A program made the translations under genes and the position numbers. The notes under the pieces are model-generated. The model searched no databases. It saw nothing but the letters and a program-made list of their open reading frames with translations, and was not told where the DNA came from. Positions 17,652 to 26,246 of a stretch of 64,000 nt of DNA are shown one piece after another (position 1 is the stretch's first letter; each line of letters begins with the position of its first letter). The DNA lies in the NCBI GenBank assembly GCA_045659025.1, contig JAZOWA010000007.1, forward strand, positions 1-64,000. The letters run 5' to 3'. This stretch comes from SIG455 sp045659025. GTDB lineage: Bacteria; Bacillota; Clostridia; UMGS1810.

Positions 17652-18839
17652 TCAATCGGGCAATACCACTCTGTCCAGTATACCTGTGAGGTAGGCGATG
17701 GCTATGCCGTAGTTGGTGATAGGGGTGCCTGATCGTCTGCAAATCTCCGCCCTTGCCATTACATGAGCTTTATTGAACATACACGCACCGCAATGAATTA
17801 CAAGGTCGTATCCGCTGACGTCCTCGGGGAAGTCGTTGCCCGATACCACCGTCACCTCAATATCGGGGTTAATCTTTTTCTTAAGCAGGGTGGGGATTTT
17901 CACTCTGGCGATATCTGCATCGGTGGTGGTGTGGGAGCAGGCCTCTGCGATAAGGACTTTGCTTCCTGCTTTGAGAGTGGCGATTGATCTTGCGCCTTCG
18001 GTGAAGGATTTGATATCACCCTTGTATGCGCCGAGAAGAACGGAAAAGGATGTGAGGGCCCAGTCGGAGGGAATCGCATCTGCCACCTTGGGGAATACCT
18101 GAGAGTCGGTTATCACCAGTTTCGGTGGTGCTTTTAATGTGGCCATTGCAGAGGGCAGGGATTCCAATGTGGCGCAGATCGGGTTGGCGCCTTTATCAAG
18201 GAGTTCCCTTATCACCTGCACCTGAGGCATAATAAGACGACCCTTGGGTGCGGCCTCATCCTGAGGCATTACGAGAAGCACGGTGTCGCCCTTGGTAACC
18301 AGATTGCCCGTTATGGTGGATTCGCCAATCTTCTCGGGGGAGTTTGCTTTTATGACGGATATGAGCTTATCAATCCCGTCCCCCGTGAGTGCGCTTACGC
18401 ATACCGTGGGGGCATTGAAGGCGGACTTCACTTTTCTTTCAAGGGAAGTGCAATCTGCCACGTCGGATTTATTGATTACACATATAATTTTTGCGGGCTT
18501 GGCAGAGGATACGAAATCCATATAGGTTTCAACATCCTCATCCTCTGCAGAGAATATGAGCAGAGTAACGTCTGCCTTGCGCAGGGCCTCTATGGTCTTG
18601 TCCACGCGCATAGCACCAAGGTCGCCCACATCATCAAAGCCTGCGGTGTCAATCACCACACAAGGGCCAAGGCCCGTTATCTCCATTACCTTTGATACAG
18701 GGTCGGTGGTGGTGCCTGCCACGGATGACACTATGGACACCTCCTGACCCGTGAGGGCGTTTATGAGTGAGGACTTACCGCTGTTGCGTTTGCCTGTAAA
18801 TACTATATGCACTCTTTCGGAACTGTGAAGGGTATTCAT
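17652..18839 (-). CDS. hydF: [FeFe]-hydrogenase maturation GTPase HydF
   Basis: Scaffold on which the di-iron subcluster is assembled before delivery to the hydrogenase. The N-terminal GTPase domain has G-K-R-N-S-G-K-S-S, G-T-T-T-D-P, D-T-A-G-F-D and I-N-K-S-D. The C-terminal domain carries the iron-sulfur ligands (C-S-H-T-T near 300 and I-H-C-G-A-C-M near 350), which separate HydF from ordinary Era/TrmE GTPases. The 395 residues fit the family. It sits 18 bases behind hydE. Neither hydG nor a hydrogenase gene is in this window. Confidence 0.93.
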   Translation of the reverse strand: MNTLHSSERVHIVFTGKRNSGKSSLINALTGQEVSIVSSVAGTTTDPVSKVMEITGLGPCVVIDTAGFDDVGDLGAMRVDKTIEALRKADVTLLIFSAEDEDVETYMDFVSSAKPAKIICVINKSDVADCTSLERKVKSAFNAPTVCVSALTGDGIDKLISVIKANSPEKIGESTITGNLVTKGDTVLLVMPQDEAAPKGRLIMPQVQVIRELLDKGANPICATLESLPSAMATLKAPPKLVITDSQVFPKVADAIPSDWALTSFSVLLGAYKGDIKSFTEGARSIATLKAGSKVLIAEACSHTTTDADIARVKIPTLLKKKINPDIEVTVVSGNDFPEDVSGYDLVIHCGACMFNKAHVMARAEICRRSGTPITNYGIAIAYLTGILDRVVLPD

Positions 18840-18857
18840 ACGAATGCTCCTTTCGTA

Positions 18858-19838
18858 TTAATCGTAATCTCTGCCCAAGGCGGTGATGAGACGGTTAACC
18901 TCGGCTCTTTCCTCGGCAACGGATTTGATCTTGCCGTGTTTTACGGGATAAATCTCATAGAGGGCTCTGTATTTTGGAGGAGTAACCTTCTTCATAATTA
19001 CATTGGCACCGCCTGAGAATATCTTGTCCCTCTCGGATTTGCTTCTCACACCAAGGGATGTGGTGGCGGGCAGGTTGGCATCGGGGAGAAGGAGTCTTGC
19101 CAGTGCGACTGCCTTGCGGGTCAAGAAGGTGTTGCCGGGGTTGGCGTTTTTAAGTTCGGTCTGGGGATGGGGGATAAAGGGGCCGATACCTGCCATGTCG
19201 CAGGGGATAGAGGCTATAAGGAGTAAATCGTCAACGATTGTCTCCACCCTTTGCCCGGGTAATCCCACCATAAAGCCACCACCCGTCTCAAATCCGAGAC
19301 GCTTGAGAGTGCGGAGGCAATCCACCCTTTCGGTGAAGCTATGGTCGGGGTGGAGTCGGCTATATAGATCAAAGTCTGCCGTTTCGTGCTTCAAGAGATA
19401 TCTGTCACAACCGCTCTGCCTTATAATGGCATAGTCGGTCTCGCTCATCTCGCCACTGCTCAAGGTGACTGCCATACCCGTCTGCTCTTTAATACTACTT
19501 ATTATATAGCACAGCATATCGGTGGTGTAGTAGGGGTCTTCCCCTGATTGGAGCACCACCGTCTTGTACCCTGCCTCGTGGGCCTCAATAGAAGTGGCTA
19601 TAATCTCCTCGGGCTCCATGGCATATCTGGTGAGGGCGGTGTTCATACAATTCAATCCGCAATAGGTGCAGTTGCGTCTGCATCTGTTGGAAAATTCAAT
19701 AATGGCACGGACATTCACCAGATTGCCCTTGGTGCGCTCTCGCACCTGGTCGGCCTTTTCAAAAAGGGCCTCTGCCTGAGAGCCTTCTGATTGTATAAGA
19801 TAAAGAAGATCTGCTTCTGTAGGTCTTTCGGGAATCAT
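18858..19838 (-). CDS. hydE: [FeFe]-hydrogenase maturation radical SAM enzyme HydE
   Basis: Radical SAM enzyme needed to build the H-cluster di-iron site. The radical-SAM triad C-R-R-N-C-T-Y-C-G-L is near residue 54, followed by the family's V-L-Q-S-G-E-D-P and H-E-T-A-D blocks and L-P-G-Q. I use the ATG at 19838, eight bases after GAGG; GTG at 19847 is too close to it. The length is 326 residues. It has its own promoter and is followed directly by hydF. Confidence 0.92.
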   Translation of the reverse strand: MIPERPTEADLLYLIQSEGSQAEALFEKADQVRERTKGNLVNVRAIIEFSNRCRRNCTYCGLNCMNTALTRYAMEPEEIIATSIEAHEAGYKTVVLQSGEDPYYTTDMLCYIISSIKEQTGMAVTLSSGEMSETDYAIIRQSGCDRYLLKHETADFDLYSRLHPDHSFTERVDCLRTLKRLGFETGGGFMVGLPGQRVETIVDDLLLIASIPCDMAGIGPFIPHPQTELKNANPGNTFLTRKAVALARLLLPDANLPATTSLGVRSKSERDKIFSGGANVIMKKVTPPKYRALYEIYPVKHGKIKSVAEERAEVNRLITALGRDYD

Positions 19839-19906
19839 AGTGCGCACCTCACTTGCAGGGAAAGTTGTGTTAATGGATGTTGCGGATCATACCGCGTCCT
19901 ATCCTT

Positions 19907-19935
19907 ATTATAACATACCAAACAAATGCCTTCAA
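19907..19935 (-). promoter_or_regulatory. promoter of hydE-hydF
   Basis: TTGAAG (19935-19930), 17 bases, TATAAT (19912-19907), about 70 bases before the hydE start. Confidence 0.6.
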
Positions 19936-19937
19936 GT

Positions 19938-19973
19938 CAAAAAAATTCCCGCAACCTTTAAGGAAACGGGAAT
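19938..19973 (-). terminator. terminator after ispE
   Basis: On the minus strand ATTCCCG pairs with CGGGAAT, with an inner CCTT/AAGG stem, followed by seven Ts. It separates divIVA-ispE from the hydE promoter. Confidence 0.75.
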
Positions 19974-19978
19974 ATATA

Positions 19979-20821
19979 TCATATCATCTTTGCTTTATAA
20001 ACGTATTTGTATCTGTCTGTGAAAAAGGTGTAGGCATTATCCAACGCGTCTTTATCGGTGAATATACCGAACACCGCCGTACCGCTGCCGCTCATCATAG
20101 CGCCTTTCGCACCATAATGAATCAGCTCCGCCTTGATATCAAACACTTCGGGAGCCACCTCCCTCGCCACCTGTTCAAACACATTGCCCATTGAGGAGCA
20201 GAGTTTATCAATATCCCCCTCTTCAAGGGCGGATACCACCCCATCCACATCCACAGGGGTAAAGCTCACCTCGTCAAGACGATTATAGGCAAAGGGTGTG
20301 GATATGCCCACCTCGGGCTTGACAATGAGAAGGTCTGCCTTGATCTTGCTGTCGATAGGGGTGAGGATTTCGCCCACGCCCTCTCCAAGGGCACAACCGC
20401 CCATAATACAGAAGGGCACGTCCGCACCCAGCTTAAGACCCAGCTCTGCAAGTCTGTCGGCAGATAAGGGGTGGCCATAATGCTCGTTCATTGCTTTTAG
20501 CACTGCAGCACCGTCGGCACTTCCTCCGGCAAGACCCGCCTCCGAGGGAATAATCTTTTCTATATATATATCCACTCCGTCGCAACCGGTTTCATCCATA
20601 AAGAGCTTTGCCGCCCTGTATGCGATATTCCTATCGTCTGATGGTATAGCCGAACAGTTGCTTGCCAGTGTCACGGAGGACTTGCCAAAATCTATGGAGA
20701 TTTTGTCGGATAGAGAAATCTCCTGAAGAATCATCTTCACCTGATGATACCCGTTTGGAAGTTTCTCCCCCACGTTCAGGGCAAGGTTTATCTTGCCGTG
20801 GCCTTCAAACACCTTCGTCAC
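19979..20821 (-). CDS. ispE: 4-diphosphocytidyl-2-C-methyl-D-erythritol kinase
   Basis: Phosphorylates CDP-methylerythritol in the non-mevalonate isoprenoid pathway; ispG of the same pathway is at 52.8 kb. GHMP-kinase signatures are present: G-K-I-N-L-A-L-N-V at the N terminus, P-S-E-A-G-L-A-G-G-S-A-D-G-A-A near 90, and M-M-S-G-S-G-T-A-V-F near 250. I choose GTG 20821 (M-T-K-V-F-E-G-H-G-K-I-N-L), which aligns the N terminus with relatives; the frame is open to an ATG at 20866 inside the upstream gene. It overlaps the divIVA-like gene by 17 bases, so the two are probably coupled. Confidence 0.88.
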   Translation of the reverse strand: MTKVFEGHGKINLALNVGEKLPNGYHQVKMILQEISLSDKISIDFGKSSVTLASNCSAIPSDDRNIAYRAAKLFMDETGCDGVDIYIEKIIPSEAGLAGGSADGAAVLKAMNEHYGHPLSADRLAELGLKLGADVPFCIMGGCALGEGVGEILTPIDSKIKADLLIVKPEVGISTPFAYNRLDEVSFTPVDVDGVVSALEEGDIDKLCSSMGNVFEQVAREVAPEVFDIKAELIHYGAKGAMMSGSGTAVFGIFTDKDALDNAYTFFTDRYKYVYKAKMI

Positions 20822-21227
20822 CGTTAATATCGGTAAACTTCTCAACACACTCTTTATACTCCTCAATCACCTTGAGGGCATCTGCCTTCATATTGGCAAG
20901 GGTGGTCTTGGCATCTGCCACCTTGGCTTTGAGTGCATCACACTCTGCCTCAATGCGAGCCTTCTCGCTATTGCCCTCTGCCACGGCGGCATCTAAAATA
21001 TCCTGTGCTTCCTTCTGCGCCTTAACCAAGGCATCAGCCACGCTGAGACGCTCCACCTCATACACCGCAATCTTCTCGGTGAGCTCTGTTACCTTTGCAG
21101 AGAGATCTTCAATCTTGGCGTCTTTTGCCTTCACATCGGCTTCGTATCTGGCAGAGATGTCTATAAGATATGCTTCGATTTCTTTAGAATTATAACCGAA
21201 GGCACCTTTCTTGGGTTTATTATCCAT
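20805..21227 (-). CDS. DivIVA-like coiled-coil protein
   Basis: A 140-residue protein. The N terminus F-G-Y-N-S-K-E-I-E-A-Y-L resembles the membrane-binding start of DivIVA/GpsB proteins (FGYNxxEVDxFL). From residue 30 it is almost wholly charged coiled coil rich in Ala, Glu and Lys. DivIVA proteins mark curved membrane at poles and septa; whether this short form does so is inference. It has a good GGAGG site and its own promoter, and leads into ispE. Confidence 0.75.
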   Translation of the reverse strand: MDNKPKKGAFGYNSKEIEAYLIDISARYEADVKAKDAKIEDLSAKVTELTEKIAVYEVERLSVADALVKAQKEAQDILDAAVAEGNSEKARIEAECDALKAKVADAKTTLANMKADALKVIEEYKECVEKFTDINGDEGV

Positions 21228-21275
21228 TATAATATCCTCCTGTCGTAAGACATGATAACAATAAATGTTACAATT

Positions 21276-21304
21276 ATTCTATTAAATTTACAAACATTTG
21301 TCAA
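21276..21304 (-). promoter_or_regulatory. promoter of divIVA-like/ispE
   Basis: TTGACA (21304-21299), 17 bases, TAGAAT (21281-21276): the same hexamers and spacing as the aromatic operon promoter. Confidence 0.8.
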
Positions 21305-21423
21305 GGTAATTGTTATCACCACCAAAAAGGGCAGAAAAGACCGATACTGACTTGGAAAATATGGGGAAATACAAAAATTATCCGTTTTTGCAATAAAAAA
21401 CACACGTAATATAAAAAAGGATA

Positions 21424-21453
21424 TTGACTACAATAGGGGGTCGGTGATAATAT
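21424..21453 (+). promoter_or_regulatory. probable promoter of the SLH surface-protein gene
   Basis: TTGACT, 18 bases, TAATAT. The spacer contains AGGGGGTCGG, which recurs in a similar setting near 52.56 kb. The rest of the 346-base gap between the divergent genes holds the opposite promoter and no recognisable gene. Confidence 0.5.
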
Positions 21454-21573
21454 TATAGTGAGATTAGTATGGAATAGCGTCGAAATTTATACGATTTTGG
21501 GGCTTTTACATATAAATCAAACATTATATAATATATGGAAAAAATTCCATAAAAAAGAAATGGGGGAACTTTC

Positions 21574-23319
21574 TTGAAAAGAACATTAGTAAGTTTGATG
21601 ACAGCAGTTTGCATCCTTTGCGTTTCAGCATTTGGTGTTGCTGCCGCTGCTCCTGAAGCAACTATTATCAACTCTTCAGAGTGTGTAGTTGCAATTACAG
21701 GTACAGCAACTCCTGGTAGCTATGTTACAGCTATCGTGTTTAAACCCGGTTATACCGAGGAAGATTTTACCACAACAGGCGCTATCCAGTATTTTGCCGG
21801 TCAGGTGGCTGCAGACGAAAATGAGTGCGGTCACGACGGTAATTACTGCTTCCATGCAAGTTTTGCAGGCGAAGGTGGCGATTTCACAGTTGTTGTAAAC
21901 AATGGCGAAGAGAAAACATCTATGTCTTACACCTTCTATCCTAACGATGTGAAGGAAGCTCTTATTGAAAAAGCAAACGAAGCTTCAAAAGCAGAGCTCC
22001 TTGCAGATGCTGATGCAGAGGATGAAAGTGAAGAGACTCTCCTTGATGTTATCTACAGCAGATTCTCTTTGGCGCGCTTGTCTCTTTATGCAGATGGCGA
22101 CAAAGCAGCTATTGCAGGCGCATTTGTTAAATACAGAGAAAATCTCGAAGGCGATGAATTTGCTGCAGAAACAGTAGAAGATATCGATGCTTTCTACGCA
22201 GCTCTTTCTGAGATCGCTTTTATTGGTGCATATAATGGCGACTGCGAAGACCTCATCTTTGATGAAGATGACAACTTCCTTTATACAGATAGCATCATGA
22301 ATATTGCCGGTTCTGAGGAAATCGAAGATTACACACTCTATATTTCCGAAGAAGGTAAAGATGCTTTGAAAGCAGACCTCTTTGAGGATACATACACCAC
22401 AGTAGAAGACATCGAAGAGAAGATCGCTGAGCTCGTACACTTCCGCGTACTCGTTGATTACGTAGAAAGAGGCGAGGGCCACATTGAAGGTTTCTTTGAA
22501 AAATATGAAGAAGCTTATGAAGAAGCAGGCTTCAAATTTGAGAAGCTTTACAGCGTGAAAAACCCCAACAGTTACTACTCCAAAGTAGCCACATCCAAAA
22601 AGACCACTCTTGCAGATCTTGCAAAAGAGTTTAATAATCTCTTCAAGAGCGGCAACGGTGGCGGCAACGGCGGCGGTGGCAACGGCGGCGGTAAAGTAAA
22701 TATTGACACAGGTGACACCACTTATGTACCCGGTACAGAAGTAATCACACCTGCTACACCCGTTATCACACCTGCACCTGCAACTCCTGTGTTCACAGAC
22801 CTTGAAGGTGCTGACTGGGCTGCTGATGCAATCTCCGCTCTCAGCGAGCAGGGTATCATCAACGGCAAGGGCGACGGCAAGTTTGCTCCTGCAGACAACG
22901 TAACCAGAGCAGAGTTCGTTAAGATTATCGTATCTGCATTTGGTGGCGTTAATTCTGCTGCATCCTGCAACTTCTTTGACGTTGCTGATGACTGGTCCAA
23001 ACCTTATATCGCAACTGCACTCCACAATGGTTTTGTATCCGGCGTAAGCGAGACAGAATTTGCTCCCGCAGGCCAGATCACCAGAGAGCAGGCAGCAGTT
23101 ATTATTTACAAAGTACTTACAAGCAATGGTAAGGCATTGGATGTTGCAGGTAGCTTTGCTGACGAAGCTACAGTTTCTGACTGGGCTAAAGATGCGGTAT
23201 CAGCACTTAAGGGCGCTGGCATCGTAAGCGGCAGAGACGGCGACAACTTCTGCCCTGCAGATAAGCTTACACGTGCAGAAGCCGCTAAGCTCATCTACAG
23301 CATTATGAACGTACAGTAA
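21574..23319 (+). CDS. secreted surface protein with three C-terminal SLH domains
   Basis: A 581-residue protein with a classic signal peptide (K-R at the start, hydrophobic 5-25, A-A-A-A region). The start must be TTG 21574, because no ATG lies in frame behind the GGGGGA site. Residues 30-340 are acidic, helix-rich and unrecognised. A Gly/Asn linker near 365-380 and a Thr/Pro stretch lead to three SLH repeats (about 405-581: F-T-D-L, W-A-A-D-A-I-S-A-L, I-N-G-K-G-D-G-K-F-A-P, T-R-A-E-F and repeats). SLH domains bind pyruvylated secondary cell-wall polymer. It heads a run of secreted-protein genes. Confidence 0.9.
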   Translation: MKRTLVSLMTAVCILCVSAFGVAAAAPEATIINSSECVVAITGTATPGSYVTAIVFKPGYTEEDFTTTGAIQYFAGQVAADENECGHDGNYCFHASFAGEGGDFTVVVNNGEEKTSMSYTFYPNDVKEALIEKANEASKAELLADADAEDESEETLLDVIYSRFSLARLSLYADGDKAAIAGAFVKYRENLEGDEFAAETVEDIDAFYAALSEIAFIGAYNGDCEDLIFDEDDNFLYTDSIMNIAGSEEIEDYTLYISEEGKDALKADLFEDTYTTVEDIEEKIAELVHFRVLVDYVERGEGHIEGFFEKYEEAYEEAGFKFEKLYSVKNPNSYYSKVATSKKTTLADLAKEFNNLFKSGNGGGNGGGGNGGGKVNIDTGDTTYVPGTEVITPATPVITPAPATPVFTDLEGADWAADAISALSEQGIINGKGDGKFAPADNVTRAEFVKIIVSAFGGVNSAASCNFFDVADDWSKPYIATALHNGFVSGVSETEFAPAGQITREQAAVIIYKVLTSNGKALDVAGSFADEATVSDWAKDAVSALKGAGIVSGRDGDNFCPADKLTRAEAAKLIYSIMNVQ

Positions 23320-23330
23320 GGGGGATACAG

Positions 23331-26081
23331 ATGTTTAGAAGAATTATTGGCTTGATCCTCGTTGCTGCTATGCTGTTCTCTTTCCCGGTATTTGCTGAGG
23401 ATACAGCAGTAGCAACATCAGAAGAAGTTGTAGAAATTAACGAAGTTGTTGCAGATAGCGGTAACATCGCCTTTGTTAAAGCATTGGGTATGATGGCTAT
23501 TTCTGACAACGGCGCAATGCCCCTCACCAGAGGTGCATTTGCAAAGATGTTCTGCGCAATTACCCGTTATGACATCAGTCTTGCGGGCGCAGCAGCTGTT
23601 AGTTTTACAGATGTTCCCGGTGAGCTCACCGCTGCAGTAGCAGAGGTAGCAAACATGGGTGTTATGGGCGGAGTTTCCGACACAATGTTTATGCCCGACA
23701 GCAATGTAACCTACGCTCAGGCACTTAAAGCAATTGTTACATTCCTTGGCTATAAAGATTATGCCGAAGTAAAAGGCGGTTTCCCCTATGGATACTATAT
23801 CCAGGCACAGGAACTTGGCCTTATCAAGAACGCCCCCTCCAATATAAATGCAGAAATCACATACGAAAAAGCAGCAGAGCTCTTCAAGCTCGCTCTTAAT
23901 GTATCATATCGTCGTCCTTATGAGTATTCTGAGGACGTGGCTCACGAAGTTGTGAAAAACCTCACATATCTTGAGTACCACAGAGACATCGTTCGTGTTA
24001 ACGGCCTTGTAGATGCTAACTCCACAGTTGACATCTCAGGCAGAGGCGTAACTGAAGAAGGCGAGATCAAGATCGATGGTGAAGTTTACACCTACAACAA
24101 AAAAGCTCTTGATGCAGCAGCGCTCATCGGCCAGAACGTAGATGCTTACTACAACGTAGATACAAACGAACTCGTATATATCGAAGCAGGTAAGACAGAT
24201 ATCGTTGTAATTGACGATTACAACATCGGCGAGATTAACGAGAAGAATCGTCTTGAGTACTACACCGATGACGGTAAGTACAAATACTTGAAGCTCGATG
24301 ATGAGCTCCGTATCATCTACAACGGCAAGGTCCTTGCAAACTACGATTATAATGTAATCAATCCCTTTGCAGAGACACACATGGATGGTAACCTTACCGT
24401 AATTGACAATGACAATGACGGCAAGTATGAAATCATCATCATTACAGCATATGAGACATACGTTATTGACAAGATTGTAAACAACGTTATCTATGCTAAA
24501 TACAGAGAAGGTATTGCAATCGACCTTCGTGAGCAGGATATCGATGCTCAGGGCCGTCTCTACAACATCGTAGGCGATCCCCTTAAGGTTGCAGCTCTTA
24601 AAGCAGGCCGAGTAATCTCTGTTACCAGAGCACTTGACGGCGAGATTATCGAGATCATTGTTACCCACGATACCTACACAGGTAAGCTCGAGGGTAAGAA
24701 GATGATCGATGGTAAGCTCTATCTCAAGGTAGACGGCAACCTCTTTGAGACATCCAATGCGGTTGCTCTCAACCCCTATGTTGAAAACCTCGTAATGGGT
24801 TCACCTATTAAGGTTATCTTCAATAAGGAAGCACTCGTATCCGATATTGACCAGAGATCAGTTGCTACACTCCTCGATGGTTACCTCACAGACCACATAT
24901 ACACCGAGTATGGTATGGATGGCGCAGCAAACTACATCCGTGTGTTCGGTTCAGATAAGCAGTGGTACACCCTCAAGCTCGCAGAAAAGGTTTCTGTTAA
25001 CGATGCTCCTGCTACAAAGATTGAGGACTTCCTTTCTGTAGCAGGCTATGTAATGAAGGGTAGCATTGTTAAGAGAATCAAACGTCAGCCCATCAGATAC
25101 ACTCTTGATGAAGCAGGCAACGTTAAAAAGCTTTATCTTGCTAACACCACAAACACAACAGCCCCCTTCTACATGCACGAGAATCTCGACGGTGAAGGCG
25201 AATCCACAGCTAAATTGGCTGATGGTGTGACATACAAATACCCCTTGTATTATGGATCAAGAAACATGCAGGGTAGATACATCGTTCCTACAAACGTACT
25301 CGTTTACTCCGTTCCCACAGAGGAAGAGAGAGATGACGAAGACGGCTACTTTGTAAGAGACACAGGTTCTTCACACCTCTTTAAGAATGCTGCAAGAAAA
25401 GCATTTGAAGGTTACGGTTACACAGACCGTCCCGTGCTTGACGTAATGGTATTCAAGGGTTTGGAAGTTAACCGTGTTAAATCTTCTTCCACTAGCTATT
25501 CAGCAGTTGTTGCAGAAGCAGAAGCAATCATTGATGATAATGGCGATATGGCTTACAGAATCGTAGCTAAATCCGGTGCCAACACCTATGAGTACATTGA
25601 TACCGAGGGTATGCTCCTCGTAGCACCCGGCGCCACACTCCCCGATGTTGGTGATATTATCAAGGTTTACGAAGGCGACGGCAAGATCCTCTCAGTTCGT
25701 TATTACTATGACGCATCTGAAGAGAGAGTTTACACCGGCTACGCTTTCGACGCTCCTGAAGATGTTGCCGCAGCAGTGGATCCTTCATTCACAGTTTCCG
25801 CTTGGTACGGCACCAACAGATACGCTAAGGGTACAGTTACCTACTATGACGGTGAAATCCTTAAAATCTTGTTCAGAGGCATTGACAACACAGAATACGA
25901 ATATGTATATCGTGCAGCAGGCTTCCGTCTCAATAGAGTTCGTAAAGAAGGCAGAACAACAGTTGTAGAGCAGGCAAATCTCGACGACATCATCGGCGAG
26001 AACCAGGGTATAGGCCTTGGCTCCACAGTTGTTATCCAGAGCTACAACTACTCTAACAGACTTCTCGTTATTTACGAATAA
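23331..26081 (+). CDS. large secreted protein with N-terminal SLH-like repeats
   Basis: A 916-residue protein starting 11 bases after the SLH gene. Its signal peptide ends near F-A-E-D (about 23). Residues 45-190 contain diverged SLH units (L-T-R-G-A-F-A-K-M, V-S-F-T-D-V-P, M-G-G-V-S-D-T-M-F-M-P-D, V-T-Y-A-Q-A-L). The remaining 700 residues are beta-rich, with many G-K-V/D-D-Y-N motifs and no domain I recognise. Position and length suggest an S-layer or S-layer-associated structural protein co-made with its neighbour. Confidence 0.8.
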   Translation: MFRRIIGLILVAAMLFSFPVFAEDTAVATSEEVVEINEVVADSGNIAFVKALGMMAISDNGAMPLTRGAFAKMFCAITRYDISLAGAAAVSFTDVPGELTAAVAEVANMGVMGGVSDTMFMPDSNVTYAQALKAIVTFLGYKDYAEVKGGFPYGYYIQAQELGLIKNAPSNINAEITYEKAAELFKLALNVSYRRPYEYSEDVAHEVVKNLTYLEYHRDIVRVNGLVDANSTVDISGRGVTEEGEIKIDGEVYTYNKKALDAAALIGQNVDAYYNVDTNELVYIEAGKTDIVVIDDYNIGEINEKNRLEYYTDDGKYKYLKLDDELRIIYNGKVLANYDYNVINPFAETHMDGNLTVIDNDNDGKYEIIIITAYETYVIDKIVNNVIYAKYREGIAIDLREQDIDAQGRLYNIVGDPLKVAALKAGRVISVTRALDGEIIEIIVTHDTYTGKLEGKKMIDGKLYLKVDGNLFETSNAVALNPYVENLVMGSPIKVIFNKEALVSDIDQRSVATLLDGYLTDHIYTEYGMDGAANYIRVFGSDKQWYTLKLAEKVSVNDAPATKIEDFLSVAGYVMKGSIVKRIKRQPIRYTLDEAGNVKKLYLANTTNTTAPFYMHENLDGEGESTAKLADGVTYKYPLYYGSRNMQGRYIVPTNVLVYSVPTEEERDDEDGYFVRDTGSSHLFKNAARKAFEGYGYTDRPVLDVMVFKGLEVNRVKSSSTSYSAVVAEAEAIIDDNGDMAYRIVAKSGANTYEYIDTEGMLLVAPGATLPDVGDIIKVYEGDGKILSVRYYYDASEERVYTGYAFDAPEDVAAAVDPSFTVSAWYGTNRYAKGTVTYYDGEILKILFRGIDNTEYEYVYRAAGFRLNRVRKEGRTTVVEQANLDDIIGENQGIGLGSTVVIQSYNYSNRLLVIYE

Positions 26082-26246
26082 TCCGAGGTCCCAGATTTTA
26101 AGATTAAACGGTTCCTTTTAAGAGGAACGACCACATTTCTTCCTGATTCCGAGGGATACCGAAAGGTGTTGCCTCGGGATAAGGCAGAGGATATATGATA
26201 TCCCGCCTGCCTTTAAGCAAGGAAAAAATACGATAGGAGGTAAAGC
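26082..26246 (+). other. structured intergenic leader before the lyase gene
   Basis: The gap holds several hairpins: GTTCCT/AGGAAC (26111-26128), CCGAGG/CCTCGG (26149-26177), and a strong GGCAG-GGATAT/ATATCC-CTGCC stem (26183-26211), then an A-rich stretch and TAGGAGG. None is followed by a T-tract, so these look like mRNA structure rather than a terminator. Confidence 0.5.

Noticed and set aside
21985..23025. 346-codon minus-strand frame opposite the SLH protein gene
   Set aside because: It is rich in Cys, Val and Phe, has no domain, and mirrors the codon bias of the strong plus-strand gene. An antisense artefact.
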